Shown: positions 1 through 6,453, numbered from the stretch's first letter. The stretch: 7,609 nt of DNA from Acidobacteriota bacterium (GCA_021780055.1 JAJXZM010000431.1:1-7609), one strand, 5' to 3'. A program made the numbers and translations. Notes: generated by a model from the sequence alone, not told the origin.

Positions 1-818
1 CGAAATTTCCATTTGATGGGGTTGGTTCCATTCCGCTCGGCCCGTTTTTCTCCTGCGTCAAGCTGCCGGAGCTGACCTCGGGACGCGACGTTTACCTTCA
101 GCACGCAACTGACGATGACCTGGTTCGAAACGGCTGGCAATACCGCACACGCATGAGCTACGTGGTGAATTCCTACCAGCGCCCCGGCCTGAATCTCGAC
201 ACGCTAGAGCGCTATCTCGGACAGGACGTAATGGCTCGCGTCATGCGCACTTATCAGCAGCAGTGGCGCTTCCGCCATCCCACCACGCAGGATTTCATCA
301 ACGTGGTCAACCAGGTCTCCGGCCAGAACATGGACTGGTTTTTTCAGCAGTTTTTCTACAACTCCAATCTTGCGGATTACACAGTCTCGAGCATCTGGAA
401 TGAACCACGCTACGGCAAAACCGGGATCTACGACGAAGGCGGGAAGAAAGTTTACTATTCCCGGAAGGATGCCCTGAAGGCTTACAACGAAAGCAAACAG
501 AAGCAGTACCGCTCAACCGTCACCGTTCGCCGCCTGGGAGGCGCAGAGGCGCCCGTGGATGTAGACATCAGGTTTGATAACGGCAAGGTTGAGCATGAGC
601 ATTGGGACGGCAAATATCGCTGGACGCAATTCACTTTCAGTGGGACCAGACAGGTTGTTTCAGCAGAGGTTGACCCATCGCGCAAGCTGCTGGTGGACGC
701 GAATTATACCGACAACAGCCGCACCGTTAAGGCAAGTTCCACCTTTGCTGTAAAGTGGTATATCCGTTGGATCTTCTGGATTGAGAACTTGTTTTTCGCG
801 GCGGGATTTTTCAGCTAG
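1..818 (+). CDS. M1-family metallopeptidase (aminopeptidase), C-terminal part; 5' end outside window
   Basis: The reading frame is open from base 3 to the TAG at 816-818, giving 271 visible residues with no start, so this is the 3' part of a longer gene. The stretch at visible residues 49-124 (NSYQRPGLNLDTLERYLG, then WRFRHPTTQDF and GQNMDWFFQQFFYNSN) matches the helical end of the M1 (gluzincin) catalytic domain. The Tyr of NSYQRP, near residue 58, sits where M1 enzymes carry their transition-state-stabilising tyrosine. The HExxH-x18-E zinc site must lie left of the window. About 140 further residues form a beta-rich tail domain (VDPSRKLLVDANYTDNSRT). The protein ends in an aromatic, hydrophobic stretch (KWYIRWIFWIENLFFAAGFFS) that might touch the membrane. 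M1 enzymes remove N-terminal residues from peptides. Family assignment is firm; substrate and cell location are not visible. A membrane-protein gene follows after 64 bases. Confidence 0.85.
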   Translation, partial: KFPFDGVGSIPLGPFFSCVKLPELTSGRDVYLQHATDDDLVRNGWQYRTRMSYVVNSYQRPGLNLDTLERYLGQDVMARVMRTYQQQWRFRHPTTQDFINVVNQVSGQNMDWFFQQFFYNSNLADYTVSSIWNEPRYGKTGIYDEGGKKVYYSRKDALKAYNESKQKQYRSTVTVRRLGGAEAPVDVDIRFDNGKVEHEHWDGKYRWTQFTFSGTRQVVSAEVDPSRKLLVDANYTDNSRTVKASSTFAVKWYIRWIFWIENLFFAAGFFS

Positions 819-882
819 TGGATATGGCAAATAGAGCTGTAGTGAGGCTTGATTTGAAAGTAATGGCAAACCCGGAGCAACC

Positions 883-1830
883 ATGGTAACAGCCAGGACT
901 TCCATTCGCCAGGGATTCAGGCTCGCGCGGCGATCGCGCGGGGCCATCTTCATCCTTTTTGCCGCAAACCTGGTCCTGGCCGCCATCGCGGGGTTGCCCG
1001 TTTACCATGGGATCCTCAACTTCACATCCCACAGCCTGATGAGCCGCAATTTGCTGACGGGATTTTCATACAACTGGTTTACTGATTTTGTTTTTAACAA
1101 CCGCGGCGCTGTCGCGCAATATGCCCAAATCATCATGGTGCTGGGACTGATTGCCATGCCGGTAAACGCCGTCCTGGCTGGCGGAGTCCTGGCGCGGTTC
1201 CAGCGCCCCAAGGAGCCTTTCCGGCTGGGCGGGTTCTTTCGCGATTGCGGCCGCTACGCCTGGCGGATGCTCTGGCTGATGGTGATCGCCCTTTTTGGCT
1301 ACTGGGCAATCTTTCGGTTTATCCTGGCTGAGTTGGGGGGCCGGGTAGACCGCCTGACCCTCTATTGGATGAACGACCGCTCGGCGTTTGTGGCGCACCT
1401 GGGCGTTGGACTGCTTGTACTGTTGGCGCTGGTGTTCGTCAATCTGGTGATTGATTTCGCAAGGGTCAGGATGGTGCTGACCGACTCAGGCGTGCTGGAG
1501 TCGGTCCCGGCAGCGCTGGGATTCTCTTTATTCCGCATCAGAAGAGCGGTGGTGGTCTACGCCATCCCGGCACTGTGCGGGCTTGTGCTGCTCGTAATCT
1601 ATCGCCTGTTAATGCCGTGGCACATCCTTCACGTGGCGCTTGGAGACACTTCCAAGCAATACTATGAAACTGCGCTGGTCCTCGCGGCCCTTTTTATCGG
1701 CCAGCAACTGGTGATGTTCGGCCGCTACTGGTTCCGCGTCGCTACCTGGGCCAGCGAGTGGTCGTTTTATGCGGGTATGCGCGCGCCTGCCAAACCGCCT
1801 GAAGAATCCGGCAACCAGGCCGCGGCATGA
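883..1830 (+). CDS. Polytopic membrane protein of unknown function, six predicted helices
   Basis: This 315-aa protein starts at an ATG five bases after a GGAG (874-877). By eye there are about six hydrophobic segments: residues 20-41, 79-103, 128-149, 169-193, 221-243 and 262-280. The N-terminus is basic (RQGFRLARRSRG) and would stay in the cytoplasm; the C-terminus is polar (PAKPPEESGNQ). A section near residues 187-221 (NLVIDFARVRMVLTDSG, then ALGFSLFRIRRA) has the D-[YF]-A-R-[VI] look seen in many poorly characterised bacterial integral membrane proteins, where an amphipathic loop joins two helices. I see no transporter, protease or enzyme motif. It lies 64 bases behind the M1 peptidase on the same strand and may be co-transcribed with it, which would suggest a partner or export role; that is inference only. 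The small ORF behind it begins 13 bases after its stop. Confidence 0.8.
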   Translation: MVTARTSIRQGFRLARRSRGAIFILFAANLVLAAIAGLPVYHGILNFTSHSLMSRNLLTGFSYNWFTDFVFNNRGAVAQYAQIIMVLGLIAMPVNAVLAGGVLARFQRPKEPFRLGGFFRDCGRYAWRMLWLMVIALFGYWAIFRFILAELGGRVDRLTLYWMNDRSAFVAHLGVGLLVLLALVFVNLVIDFARVRMVLTDSGVLESVPAALGFSLFRIRRAVVVYAIPALCGLVLLVIYRLLMPWHILHVALGDTSKQYYETALVLAALFIGQQLVMFGRYWFRVATWASEWSFYAGMRAPAKPPEESGNQAAA

Positions 1831-1843
1831 CGCTTGCGCGCCT

Positions 1844-2155
1844 ATGGCGACGAATCTACATCTCGAACAATTCACCCTCCGCCTGCTTTGCACCGGCACA
1901 CCGCAAGGTCCGGTCAAGAACGTACTCGTTCCACTGCTGCACGACTACCGCTGGCAGCGGCAACTCCACCAGATCATCTTCAACGCAATTGTGGCCATCC
2001 CCTCGGACGATCCTGCAACGCTCCGGCAATTGCTCCCGGCAAAATTGACTCGCATGGGTTTCCCGGACATTGAGTGGGAGGAAATCTTTACACCTGCTTC
2101 ACTTTCAAGCGAACACGCGGTTGACGCCGTCCGGCGGATGCTCTCCGGCAACTAG
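1844..2155 (+). CDS. Small hypothetical protein, 103 aa
   Basis: I do not recognise a named family. The frame is open from 1769, but the first 25 codons lie inside the preceding gene and read like low-quality overlap (MRVCARLPNRLKNP). The ATG at 1844, 13 bases after the upstream TGA, is the better start, although no clear Shine-Dalgarno precedes it, so translation may be coupled to the gene before. The 103-aa product looks soluble and mostly helical, with no signal peptide or membrane segment. Distinct parts are DYRWQRQLHQIIFNAIVAIPSDDPATL (in the middle), LPAKLTRMGFPDIEWEEIF and a helical tail ending VRRMLSGN. The internal order and charge pattern, plus tight spacing, support a real gene. 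It has one Cys, so a zinc or redox site is unlikely. Function unknown. Confidence 0.65.
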   Translation: MATNLHLEQFTLRLLCTGTPQGPVKNVLVPLLHDYRWQRQLHQIIFNAIVAIPSDDPATLRQLLPAKLTRMGFPDIEWEEIFTPASLSSEHAVDAVRRMLSGN

Positions 2156-2192
2156 CTGCTTGTGATTTTGTTTGCACCGGCGCTCTGTGACC

Positions 2193-2198
2193 TACAAT
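2193..2198 (+). promoter_or_regulatory. Candidate -10 element ahead of the CPBP-like gene
   Basis: TACAAT at 2193-2198 matches the sigma-70 -10 consensus at five of six positions and lies in the 59-base gap between the 103-aa gene and the CPBP gene. The best upstream partners are TTTGCA at 2171-2176 (16-base spacer) or TTGCAC at 2172-2177 (15-base spacer), both imperfect. The start point would fall almost on the ribosome-binding site, leaving a very short leader, which lowers confidence. Confidence 0.3.
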
Positions 2199-2204
2199 AG
2201 AAGC

Positions 2205-2209
2205 GAGGG
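2205..2209 (+). promoter_or_regulatory. Ribosome-binding site that selects the start at 2215
   Basis: GAGGG ends five bases before the ATG at 2215. A second ATG at 2211 is out of frame with the protein and only one base from the site, so this RBS decides for 2215. Confidence 0.6.
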
Positions 2210-2214
2210 CATGA

Positions 2215-2901
2215 ATGGCTGCGGCAAGTCGTTTTGCTGTTGGGGAATCGTCTCGTTCAGTTCACCGGCTGAGTCCATGGATTACGGCAAGCGAGGTTCT
2301 GGCCGTGTATGCGGCGGTTCTGCTTTACATCTGGCGCTGGCAGGACACCTACACTTTTCTCTGGTTTCCGCTGCTGGCCGCCGTGCTTTTCAGTCAATGG
2401 TTCTATGGCGACACGCTCGAAGCCATGGGGCTGACGGGCCGGGAGTTCCGCCAATGCGCGCGGGCAAGTTTCCCCTTGTTTGCTTTGGTTATCGTTGCGG
2501 CCGCCGTTTACGCCGTTTGGGCCCATGACAGCGCCAGCCGACTGGCTTCTCCGCGGGTGTGGCTTTCATTCGGCTGGTATCTGCTCTGGTGTTCTTTTCA
2601 GCAATTTCTCACGCAATCCTACTTTCACCGCCGTCTGATGCGGATAATTGAGTCGCCGCATCTCCGGTCTCTGGTTGTCGCAATGCTTTTTGCCGGTGTT
2701 CACATTCCCAACCCTGTCCTGATGGCCGCAACTTTTGCCGGCGGGTTCATTTTTGCTGAGATTTTCTTTCGCCACCCCAACATCTGGCCGCTGGCGTTTG
2801 TGCAGGCAGTGGCCGGATTTCTGATAGGCGCGCTATCGCCTCCGGCCCTGATCCACAGCATGCGGGTCGGCCCCGGTTACTTCTTCTTCCACCTGCATTA
2901 A
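2215..2901 (+). CDS. CPBP-type intramembrane protein with substituted active-site residues
   Basis: The 228-aa protein has about five to six hydrophobic segments (near residues 26-40, 47-63, 84-103, 115-127, 151-182 and 190-207). The second half resembles the CPBP (CAAX protease / bacteriocin-processing, ABI) fold: SFQQFLTQSYFHRR at about 127-140, then AMLFAGVH at 156-163, then a helix containing FVQAVAGFLIG at 195-205. Typical CPBP enzymes carry EExxxR, FxxxH and HxxxN/B. Here the Glu pair is Gln129-Gln130, the Arg position is Gln134, and the third-motif His is Gln197; only F159xxxH163 remains. It is therefore either a member of a divergent subgroup or a non-catalytic relative. Canonical enzymes cleave peptides within the membrane. 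The start is set by GAGGG at 2205-2209. The gene ends 29 bases from the convergent amrS. Fold assignment moderate, activity doubtful. Confidence 0.75.
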   Translation: MAAASRFAVGESSRSVHRLSPWITASEVLAVYAAVLLYIWRWQDTYTFLWFPLLAAVLFSQWFYGDTLEAMGLTGREFRQCARASFPLFALVIVAAAVYAVWAHDSASRLASPRVWLSFGWYLLWCSFQQFLTQSYFHRRLMRIIESPHLRSLVVAMLFAGVHIPNPVLMAATFAGGFIFAEIFFRHPNIWPLAFVQAVAGFLIGALSPPALIHSMRVGPGYFFFHLH

Positions 2902-2930
2902 CTTAAGCGATTTTTTCGGGGGCTTCGAAA

Positions 2931-4061
2931 TCAGTCAAGCGTGGTCAGTTGTGCGCCGCGCTGGCGGAAATAGGGCAGGTAGGGTGAACTGGCGATCTGG
3001 CCTTCAAATTTATCGGCCCAGCGGCCCGGGATGGCTTCCCTGCAGGATGGACAATGGCCGTCAGGGGTGATCAGGTATTTTGAAATGTGGTAGCCGTAGC
3101 GCTCGATCAGAGCCTCGCCGCACTGGTGACAGTATGTATTTTCAAGATCGCCGACCCGGCCCGGCATATTGCCTGCGTACACGTAGTGCAGACCGGCGGC
3201 CCGGCCGATGGCAACGGCGTGCTTCAGCATTTCAGGCGTGGTGTCGGCGGGGTCCGTCATCTTGTAGTCCTTGTGAAATGCCGTCACGTGCCACGGAATG
3301 TCGGGTGAAACGCTCGCAACAAATTCGGTCAGCCCTTTGAGTTCGTGTTCTGAATCGTTGAAACCCGTGATCAGCAGCGTAACAATCTCCACCCAGAAGC
3401 CCATCTCGTGCGTCCGGCGGATGGTGTCCAGGATGGGCTGCAGCCGCCCGCCAAGCTGGCGGTAGTGGCGGTCGTCAAAACTCTTCAGGTCGATCTTGTA
3501 GAGGTCAATCCACGGGCGCAGAAAATCCAGCACTTCAGGGGTGGCGTTACCGTTCGAGACGTACCCGGTCTTCAGCCCAGCCTTGCGCGCTTCCTTGAAG
3601 ATGGCCACGGCCCATTCGCTGGTGATAAGCGGCTCGTTGTAAGTGCTCACCACAACTTTGGCGCCCTGATTCACGGCATCCTGCGCCAGCATTTCCGGCG
3701 TGGCCCGTAAAGGTGAAGAAACGGCGCGCGGATCACGCAGGGCCTGCGATGTTACCCAGTTCTGGCAGTAGGGGCAGTGGAGATCGCATCCGAGCATGCC
3801 AAAGCTGTAAGCCAGCGCGCCGGGATAAGCGTGGTAGAACGGTTTCTTCTCAATCGGGTCGCACTGGACTCCGCCCACGTAGCCCCATGGAACGTAGAGT
3901 TTTCCGCCGCGGTTAAACCGCACTTTGCAGACACCCACCTGGCCGTCGGGAATGGGGCAGCGATGGCCGCAAGCCACGCAGCGCACAAACCCGTTGTCCA
4001 TCTTTTCGTACAGTTCACCTTCTTGAACGGATTCTTGCAGGATGTCGCGGAGTGTCTTCAT
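2931..4061 (-). CDS. amrS: AmmeMemoRadiSam system radical SAM enzyme
   Basis: The 376-aa protein carries the radical SAM motif CxxxCxxC at Cys92, Cys96 and Cys99 (GCDLHCPYCQNW), which binds the [4Fe-4S] cluster that cleaves S-adenosylmethionine. Ahead of it is a cysteine set at 28, 31, 35 and 45 (CVACGHRC, then GVC), characteristic of this group. STYNEPLI (139-146) and GYVSNGN (166-172) are conserved barrel segments. At the end, YAGNMPGR, ENTYCHQCGEALIERYGY (about 308-324) and HCPSC (337-340) form a zinc-ribbon-like Cys pair set (311/314 and 337/340). This tail separates the AmmeMemoRadiSam enzymes from the pyruvate-formate-lyase activases they otherwise resemble. Family partners are AMMECR1 and Memo domain proteins; neither is in this window, and the reaction catalysed is not established to my knowledge. 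An AAGG and a GGAGAG (4072-4077) precede the ATG at 4061. Length is normal; the protein looks intact and cytoplasmic. Confidence 0.93.
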   Translation of the reverse strand: MKTLRDILQESVQEGELYEKMDNGFVRCVACGHRCPIPDGQVGVCKVRFNRGGKLYVPWGYVGGVQCDPIEKKPFYHAYPGALAYSFGMLGCDLHCPYCQNWVTSQALRDPRAVSSPLRATPEMLAQDAVNQGAKVVVSTYNEPLITSEWAVAIFKEARKAGLKTGYVSNGNATPEVLDFLRPWIDLYKIDLKSFDDRHYRQLGGRLQPILDTIRRTHEMGFWVEIVTLLITGFNDSEHELKGLTEFVASVSPDIPWHVTAFHKDYKMTDPADTTPEMLKHAVAIGRAAGLHYVYAGNMPGRVGDLENTYCHQCGEALIERYGYHISKYLITPDGHCPSCREAIPGRWADKFEGQIASSPYLPYFRQRGAQLTTLD

Positions 4062-4109
4062 CGCCTTGGAACTCTCCAGGCTGAAGCGTTGAAACTCTCT
4101 TCTAATGAC

Positions 4110-4115
4110 ATTATA
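4110..4115 (-). promoter_or_regulatory. Candidate -10 element for amrS
   Basis: Read on the minus strand this is a perfect TATAAT, about 48 bases ahead of the amrS start codon. No good -35 lies 16-18 bases further upstream; the region there reads TCTCTT. The predicted leader of about 40 bases would include the GGAGAG at 4072-4077. Confidence 0.4.
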
Positions 4116-4173
4116 ACTCCCTTACGGGCGCGAAGAGACCGTTGATAAGCCGCTGGAAGAGCAGGGAAATCAA

Positions 4174-4241
4174 ATGCTTATGATGGGACCCCAGAAGCAT
4201 GCGATAGCGGGCGGTTTACCCGGAAGCGGGAACCCTTCTGG
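4174..4241. repeat. Nested inverted repeats in the spacer between amrS and the 148-aa gene
   Basis: In this gene-free spacer of 253 bases (4062-4314), CCAGAAG at 4191-4197 pairs perfectly with CTTCTGG at 4235-4241, enclosing a CCCG/CGGG hairpin (4219-4222 with 4227-4230). A competing six-base pair arm, ATGCTT at 4174-4179 with AAGCAT at 4195-4200, overlaps the first. No T-run follows on either strand, so this is not a standard intrinsic terminator. It lies downstream of the 148-aa gene and upstream of the amrS -10, so it would be in the 3' end of the former transcript. Confidence 0.35.
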
Positions 4242-4314
4242 TATCCGATCATGTCCCGAAAATAATCTCGCAGCTCCCAGGCAGTTTCCGCCCGAAGTGG
4301 AAAGCAAAAACGCT

Positions 4315-4761
4315 CTACTTCTTCCGGACGGCTGCGATCCGTTCCCTGTAGGCGCCGATGGCTCCCGGAGCGCGCTTGTTCATCCACTCCTCGTAGGCCG
4401 TGGCCATCTGCTCCAGGTTTTTCCAAAGCAGCGGGTTCTTATAACTTTCCCGCAAGGCGGGCATCACTGGCTTGATCTTTTCCCATACGCCAAAAAATTC
4501 GCCTGTGTTCTGGAAAAAAAAGCCCTTCTCGATCAGGTTGTTGTTAACGATTGATCCCACCATCTCCCAATAGGTGATGACCATGCGAAAGTAGGCGTTC
4601 TCCTGCGAGCCCGGCGGATATTTTGCTATGAATTCTTCCGGCGGCAGCGTTTGGAACTCCTGGGTGAACCATTCGCGCGCGCGGCGCAGCTTCTCTTCGC
4701 GGCGCATGTCATACAGCCGCAGCAGCAATTCAGCATCGTGATGATCTACAATTACTCTCAC
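4315..4761 (-). CDS. Uncharacterised 148-aa helical protein with DHHDAEL motif
   Basis: I cannot name a function. The frame is open to a TTG at 4773, but that codon overlaps a perfect GGAGG (4767-4771, minus) which lies five bases ahead of a GTG at 4761. The GTG is therefore the likely start, giving 148 aa beginning (M)RVIVDHHDAELLLRLYDMRREEK. The product is soluble and almost entirely helical: a charged N-terminal helix, then FIAKYPPGSQENAYFRMVITYWEMVGSIVNNN, a segment around IEKGFFFQNTGEFFGVWEKI, and a basic C-terminus (YRERIAAVRKK). The YFRMVITYWEMVGSIV helix and the hydroxyl/aromatic pattern look like a small acidobacterial family of unknown role, but this is from memory of similar sequences and not checked. 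It has its own promoter-like sequence, 131 bases from pdxT, so it is probably transcribed alone. Confidence 0.75.
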   Translation of the reverse strand: MRVIVDHHDAELLLRLYDMRREEKLRRAREWFTQEFQTLPPEEFIAKYPPGSQENAYFRMVITYWEMVGSIVNNNLIEKGFFFQNTGEFFGVWEKIKPVMPALRESYKNPLLWKNLEQMATAYEEWMNKRAPGAIGAYRERIAAVRKK

Positions 4762-4766
4762 ACTTT

Positions 4767-4771
4767 CCTCC
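4767..4771 (-). promoter_or_regulatory. Strong ribosome-binding site that fixes a GTG start
   Basis: GGAGG on the minus strand, five bases ahead of GTG 4761. It excludes the longer reading from TTG 4773, whose last base would be part of the site. Confidence 0.7.
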
Positions 4772-4794
4772 AATGCGTAACAGGGTCAATCAGA

Positions 4795-4824
4795 ATTTTA
4801 ACGGTAACCCTCCCGCCAACTCAA
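4795..4824 (-). promoter_or_regulatory. Sigma-70-like promoter for the 148-aa gene
   Basis: On the minus strand TTGAGT (4824-4819) and TAAAAT (4800-4795) are separated by 18 bases. They match the consensus hexamers at four and five positions of six. Transcription would start near 4788, giving a leader of roughly 27 bases that contains the GGAGG and ends at GTG 4761. The consistent spacing of all three elements supports the call. Confidence 0.5.
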
Positions 4825-4892
4825 GATTCAGTCCTTTAATGCCACGCAGGCTCCCGCACCAGCACAAGCGGCACGTCGACCGGCGACGCTCT

Positions 4893-5483
4893 CTAACAGT
4901 CTTTTGTCTTTTCCAGGAAATAGCGGTGAATGGTTTCGTCTTCCGTCAACTCGGGATGGAACGTGGCTGCCAGCAGTTTCCCTTGCTCCACGAGCACCGG
5001 CAGGCCTTGAGATCGCCCCAGCACCTTAACGCCGCTGCCCACGCGGCGGATGATCGGCGCGCGGATAAAAACCATCTCTATAGGCTCATCGGAAACTTCA
5101 GAGCACTCGCCCTGCTGGATGGAACTATCTATCTGCCGGCCGTAAGCGTTGCGCTCAATGGAAATGTCCATCAGGCGCAGGTTTTCCTGTTCGGGGTTCA
5201 GAACTTCGCTGGCCATCAGGATAGCTCCGGCGCAGGTCCCGAAAACGGGCTTGTTATCGCTTGCGAAGGCTTTGATCGCGTCGCCTAGTTTCCGCTCCGT
5301 GAGGAATTTCAGCATCGTGGTGGTCTCGCCGCCGGGCAGAATCAGCGCGTCGATCCCCTCGAAATCTTCCACATGCTTCACCAGTTTCCACGGCACGCCA
5401 ATCCGGTCAAGCATTGCAGCGTGCATGGCAAAATCGCCCTGCACGGCAAGGATGCCAATTACTTTCTCTTTCTTGCTTCCCAT
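4893..5483 (-). CDS. pdxT: PdxT, glutaminase subunit of pyridoxal 5'-phosphate synthase
   Basis: The 196-aa product is a class I glutamine amidotransferase of the PdxT/SNO family. It releases ammonia from glutamine for PdxS, which builds PLP from ribose 5-phosphate and glyceraldehyde 3-phosphate. Visible marks: GILAVQGDFAMH at 10-21, LPGGETTTM at 49-57, the nucleophile Cys84 in FGTCAGAILM, ERNAYGRQ at 110-117, FIRAPIIRRVG at 139-149, and the His176/Glu178 pair in TFHPELTED. All three triad residues are present. The frame is open to 5558, but a start there would overlap proline dehydrogenase by 38 bases and add an unrelated leader; the ATG at 5483, eight bases after a GAGG (5492-5495), gives the usual family length. 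It begins 37 bases after the proline dehydrogenase stop, so the two may share a transcript. PdxS, its obligate partner and often its neighbour, is not in this window. Confidence 0.95.
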   Translation of the reverse strand: MGSKKEKVIGILAVQGDFAMHAAMLDRIGVPWKLVKHVEDFEGIDALILPGGETTTMLKFLTERKLGDAIKAFASDNKPVFGTCAGAILMASEVLNPEQENLRLMDISIERNAYGRQIDSSIQQGECSEVSDEPIEMVFIRAPIIRRVGSGVKVLGRSQGLPVLVEQGKLLAATFHPELTEDETIHRYFLEKTKDC

Positions 5484-5520
5484 AGCAGCCGCCTCGGGCC
5501 TCTCGGCCCCGGCGCAGTTT

Positions 5521-6453
5521 TCATCCTCCCAGTAGATTCCTGACGACAAAACCGACATTGGCGGGGCGCTCGGCCAGCCGCCGCATATACCACGGAAACC
5601 AGAACGTTCCGTAGGAAATCAGCACACCGGAGCGCCATCCGTCCCGCGCCAGCCGAAGCTGCTCCGCACGCTGGATGCCGTACAGCATCACAAATTGAAA
5701 ATCCGCTCCCGGTAGATTCTCATTGCGCGCCAGCGTTTCAATCCTGTGAATCAGATTCAGATTGTGCGTGGCAACCACGGTTCGAACCCCGCCAGCCCGC
5801 GCTTCCTTGCTCAGGAGCTTTGTGGACAGCGCAAAGAAATTCTCGTCCACGTCCTCTTTTCGAGGAAAGGCCACGCTGGCAGGCTCAAGATAGGCGCCTT
5901 TCACGAGCCGGATGGCAGGCCCCATCGGCAGCAGGGCAGCCAAGTCTTCCGCCGTCCGCAATAGATAAGCCTGCAGGCACACGCCGACGTTGGAGTACTC
6001 TTTTCGAAGATTGCGGTACAGGTCGAGCGTGGCATCAACGTACGCGCTCGACTCCATGTCAATCCACACAATCGACGAGGCGCCAGCCGCCTGAATCAGC
6101 TTTTCCACATTCGCCTGGCAAAGTTCGTGGCTCAGGTCGAGCCCCAAGTGCGTCAGCTTGACGGAAAGTTCGGATTGCAACCCCGCCGCGCGCACCTGGC
6201 TTAGCGCTTCCAGGTAATGCGCGGTGACAGATTCAGATTCTGCTGAAGTGGAGACATTTTCCCCCAGATGCGTCAGCACGGTGCCCAGGCCCTGATCTTC
6301 CAGCGTAAGTGCCGCGGCGATGGCGTCGGAAATCTGCTCGCCGGGCATGAAGCGTTCCACACTGCGACGGACAAATCTGTACCGCGCCGCACGCTCGCGC
6401 AACCAGTTGTTTCGAGAAGCCCAGAGCAAGGCTCCTCGCATCATCCCAGGCAT
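5521..6453 (-). CDS. Proline dehydrogenase (monofunctional, FAD-dependent)
   Basis: The 310-aa protein matches monofunctional bacterial ProDH, about the length of the Thermus enzyme. It oxidises L-proline to pyrroline-5-carboxylate on FAD and passes electrons to the quinone pool, usually at the inner face of the membrane. The TIM-barrel marks are in order: SVKLTHLGLDLS (97-108, with Lys99), WIDMESSAYVDATLDLYR (130-147), CLQAYLLRTAEDL (159-171), IRLVKGAYLEP (181-191, with Arg182 and Lys185), TVVATHNL (225-232) and FQFVMLYGI (252-260). The closing WYMRRLAERP (288-297) supplies the Arg291-Arg292 pair that binds the proline carboxylate in this family. A TAG at 6457-6459 is in frame just upstream, so the start cannot lie further out; ATG 6453 has only a weak GAGAG before it, and ATGs at 6444 and 6441 are alternatives. 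The next step, P5C dehydrogenase, is not in the window. pdxT follows after 37 bases. Confidence 0.94.
   Translation of the reverse strand: MPGMMRGALLWASRNNWLRERAARYRFVRRSVERFMPGEQISDAIAAALTLEDQGLGTVLTHLGENVSTSAESESVTAHYLEALSQVRAAGLQSELSVKLTHLGLDLSHELCQANVEKLIQAAGASSIVWIDMESSAYVDATLDLYRNLRKEYSNVGVCLQAYLLRTAEDLAALLPMGPAIRLVKGAYLEPASVAFPRKEDVDENFFALSTKLLSKEARAGGVRTVVATHNLNLIHRIETLARNENLPGADFQFVMLYGIQRAEQLRLARDGWRSGVLISYGTFWFPWYMRRLAERPANVGFVVRNLLGG

Noticed and set aside
2172..2528. Plus-strand 118-aa ORF overlapping the CPBP gene
   Set aside because: It is a frame-shifted shadow of the CPBP coding sequence with Cys/Gly/Arg-rich, non-protein-like composition.
2902..2930. Short stem TTTCG/CGAAA with a T-run between the convergent CPBP and amrS genes, as a bidirectional terminator
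   Set aside because: The stem is only five base pairs, A/T-rich, and the T-run lies on the wrong side for the plus strand; too weak to call.
3408..4145. Several plus-strand ORFs opposite amrS (for example 3408-3710 and 3777-4145)
   Set aside because: They are antisense to a clearly conserved gene and arise from its GC-biased third positions.
4285..4303. TTTCCGC/GTGGAAA stem just after the 148-aa gene as its terminator
   Set aside because: On the minus strand the T-run comes before the stem, not after it.
4178..4426. Minus-strand 82-aa ORF covering the amrS spacer
   Set aside because: It overlaps the 3' end of the 148-aa gene in another frame, has no RBS and no recognisable sequence.
4762..4773. 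TTG at 4773 as start of the 148-aa gene
   Set aside because: It overlaps the GGAGG that is correctly spaced for GTG 4761.
5484..5558. Longer PdxT beginning at 5558
   Set aside because: It would overlap proline dehydrogenase, and the extra 25 residues do not belong to the family; ATG 5483 gives the usual length.
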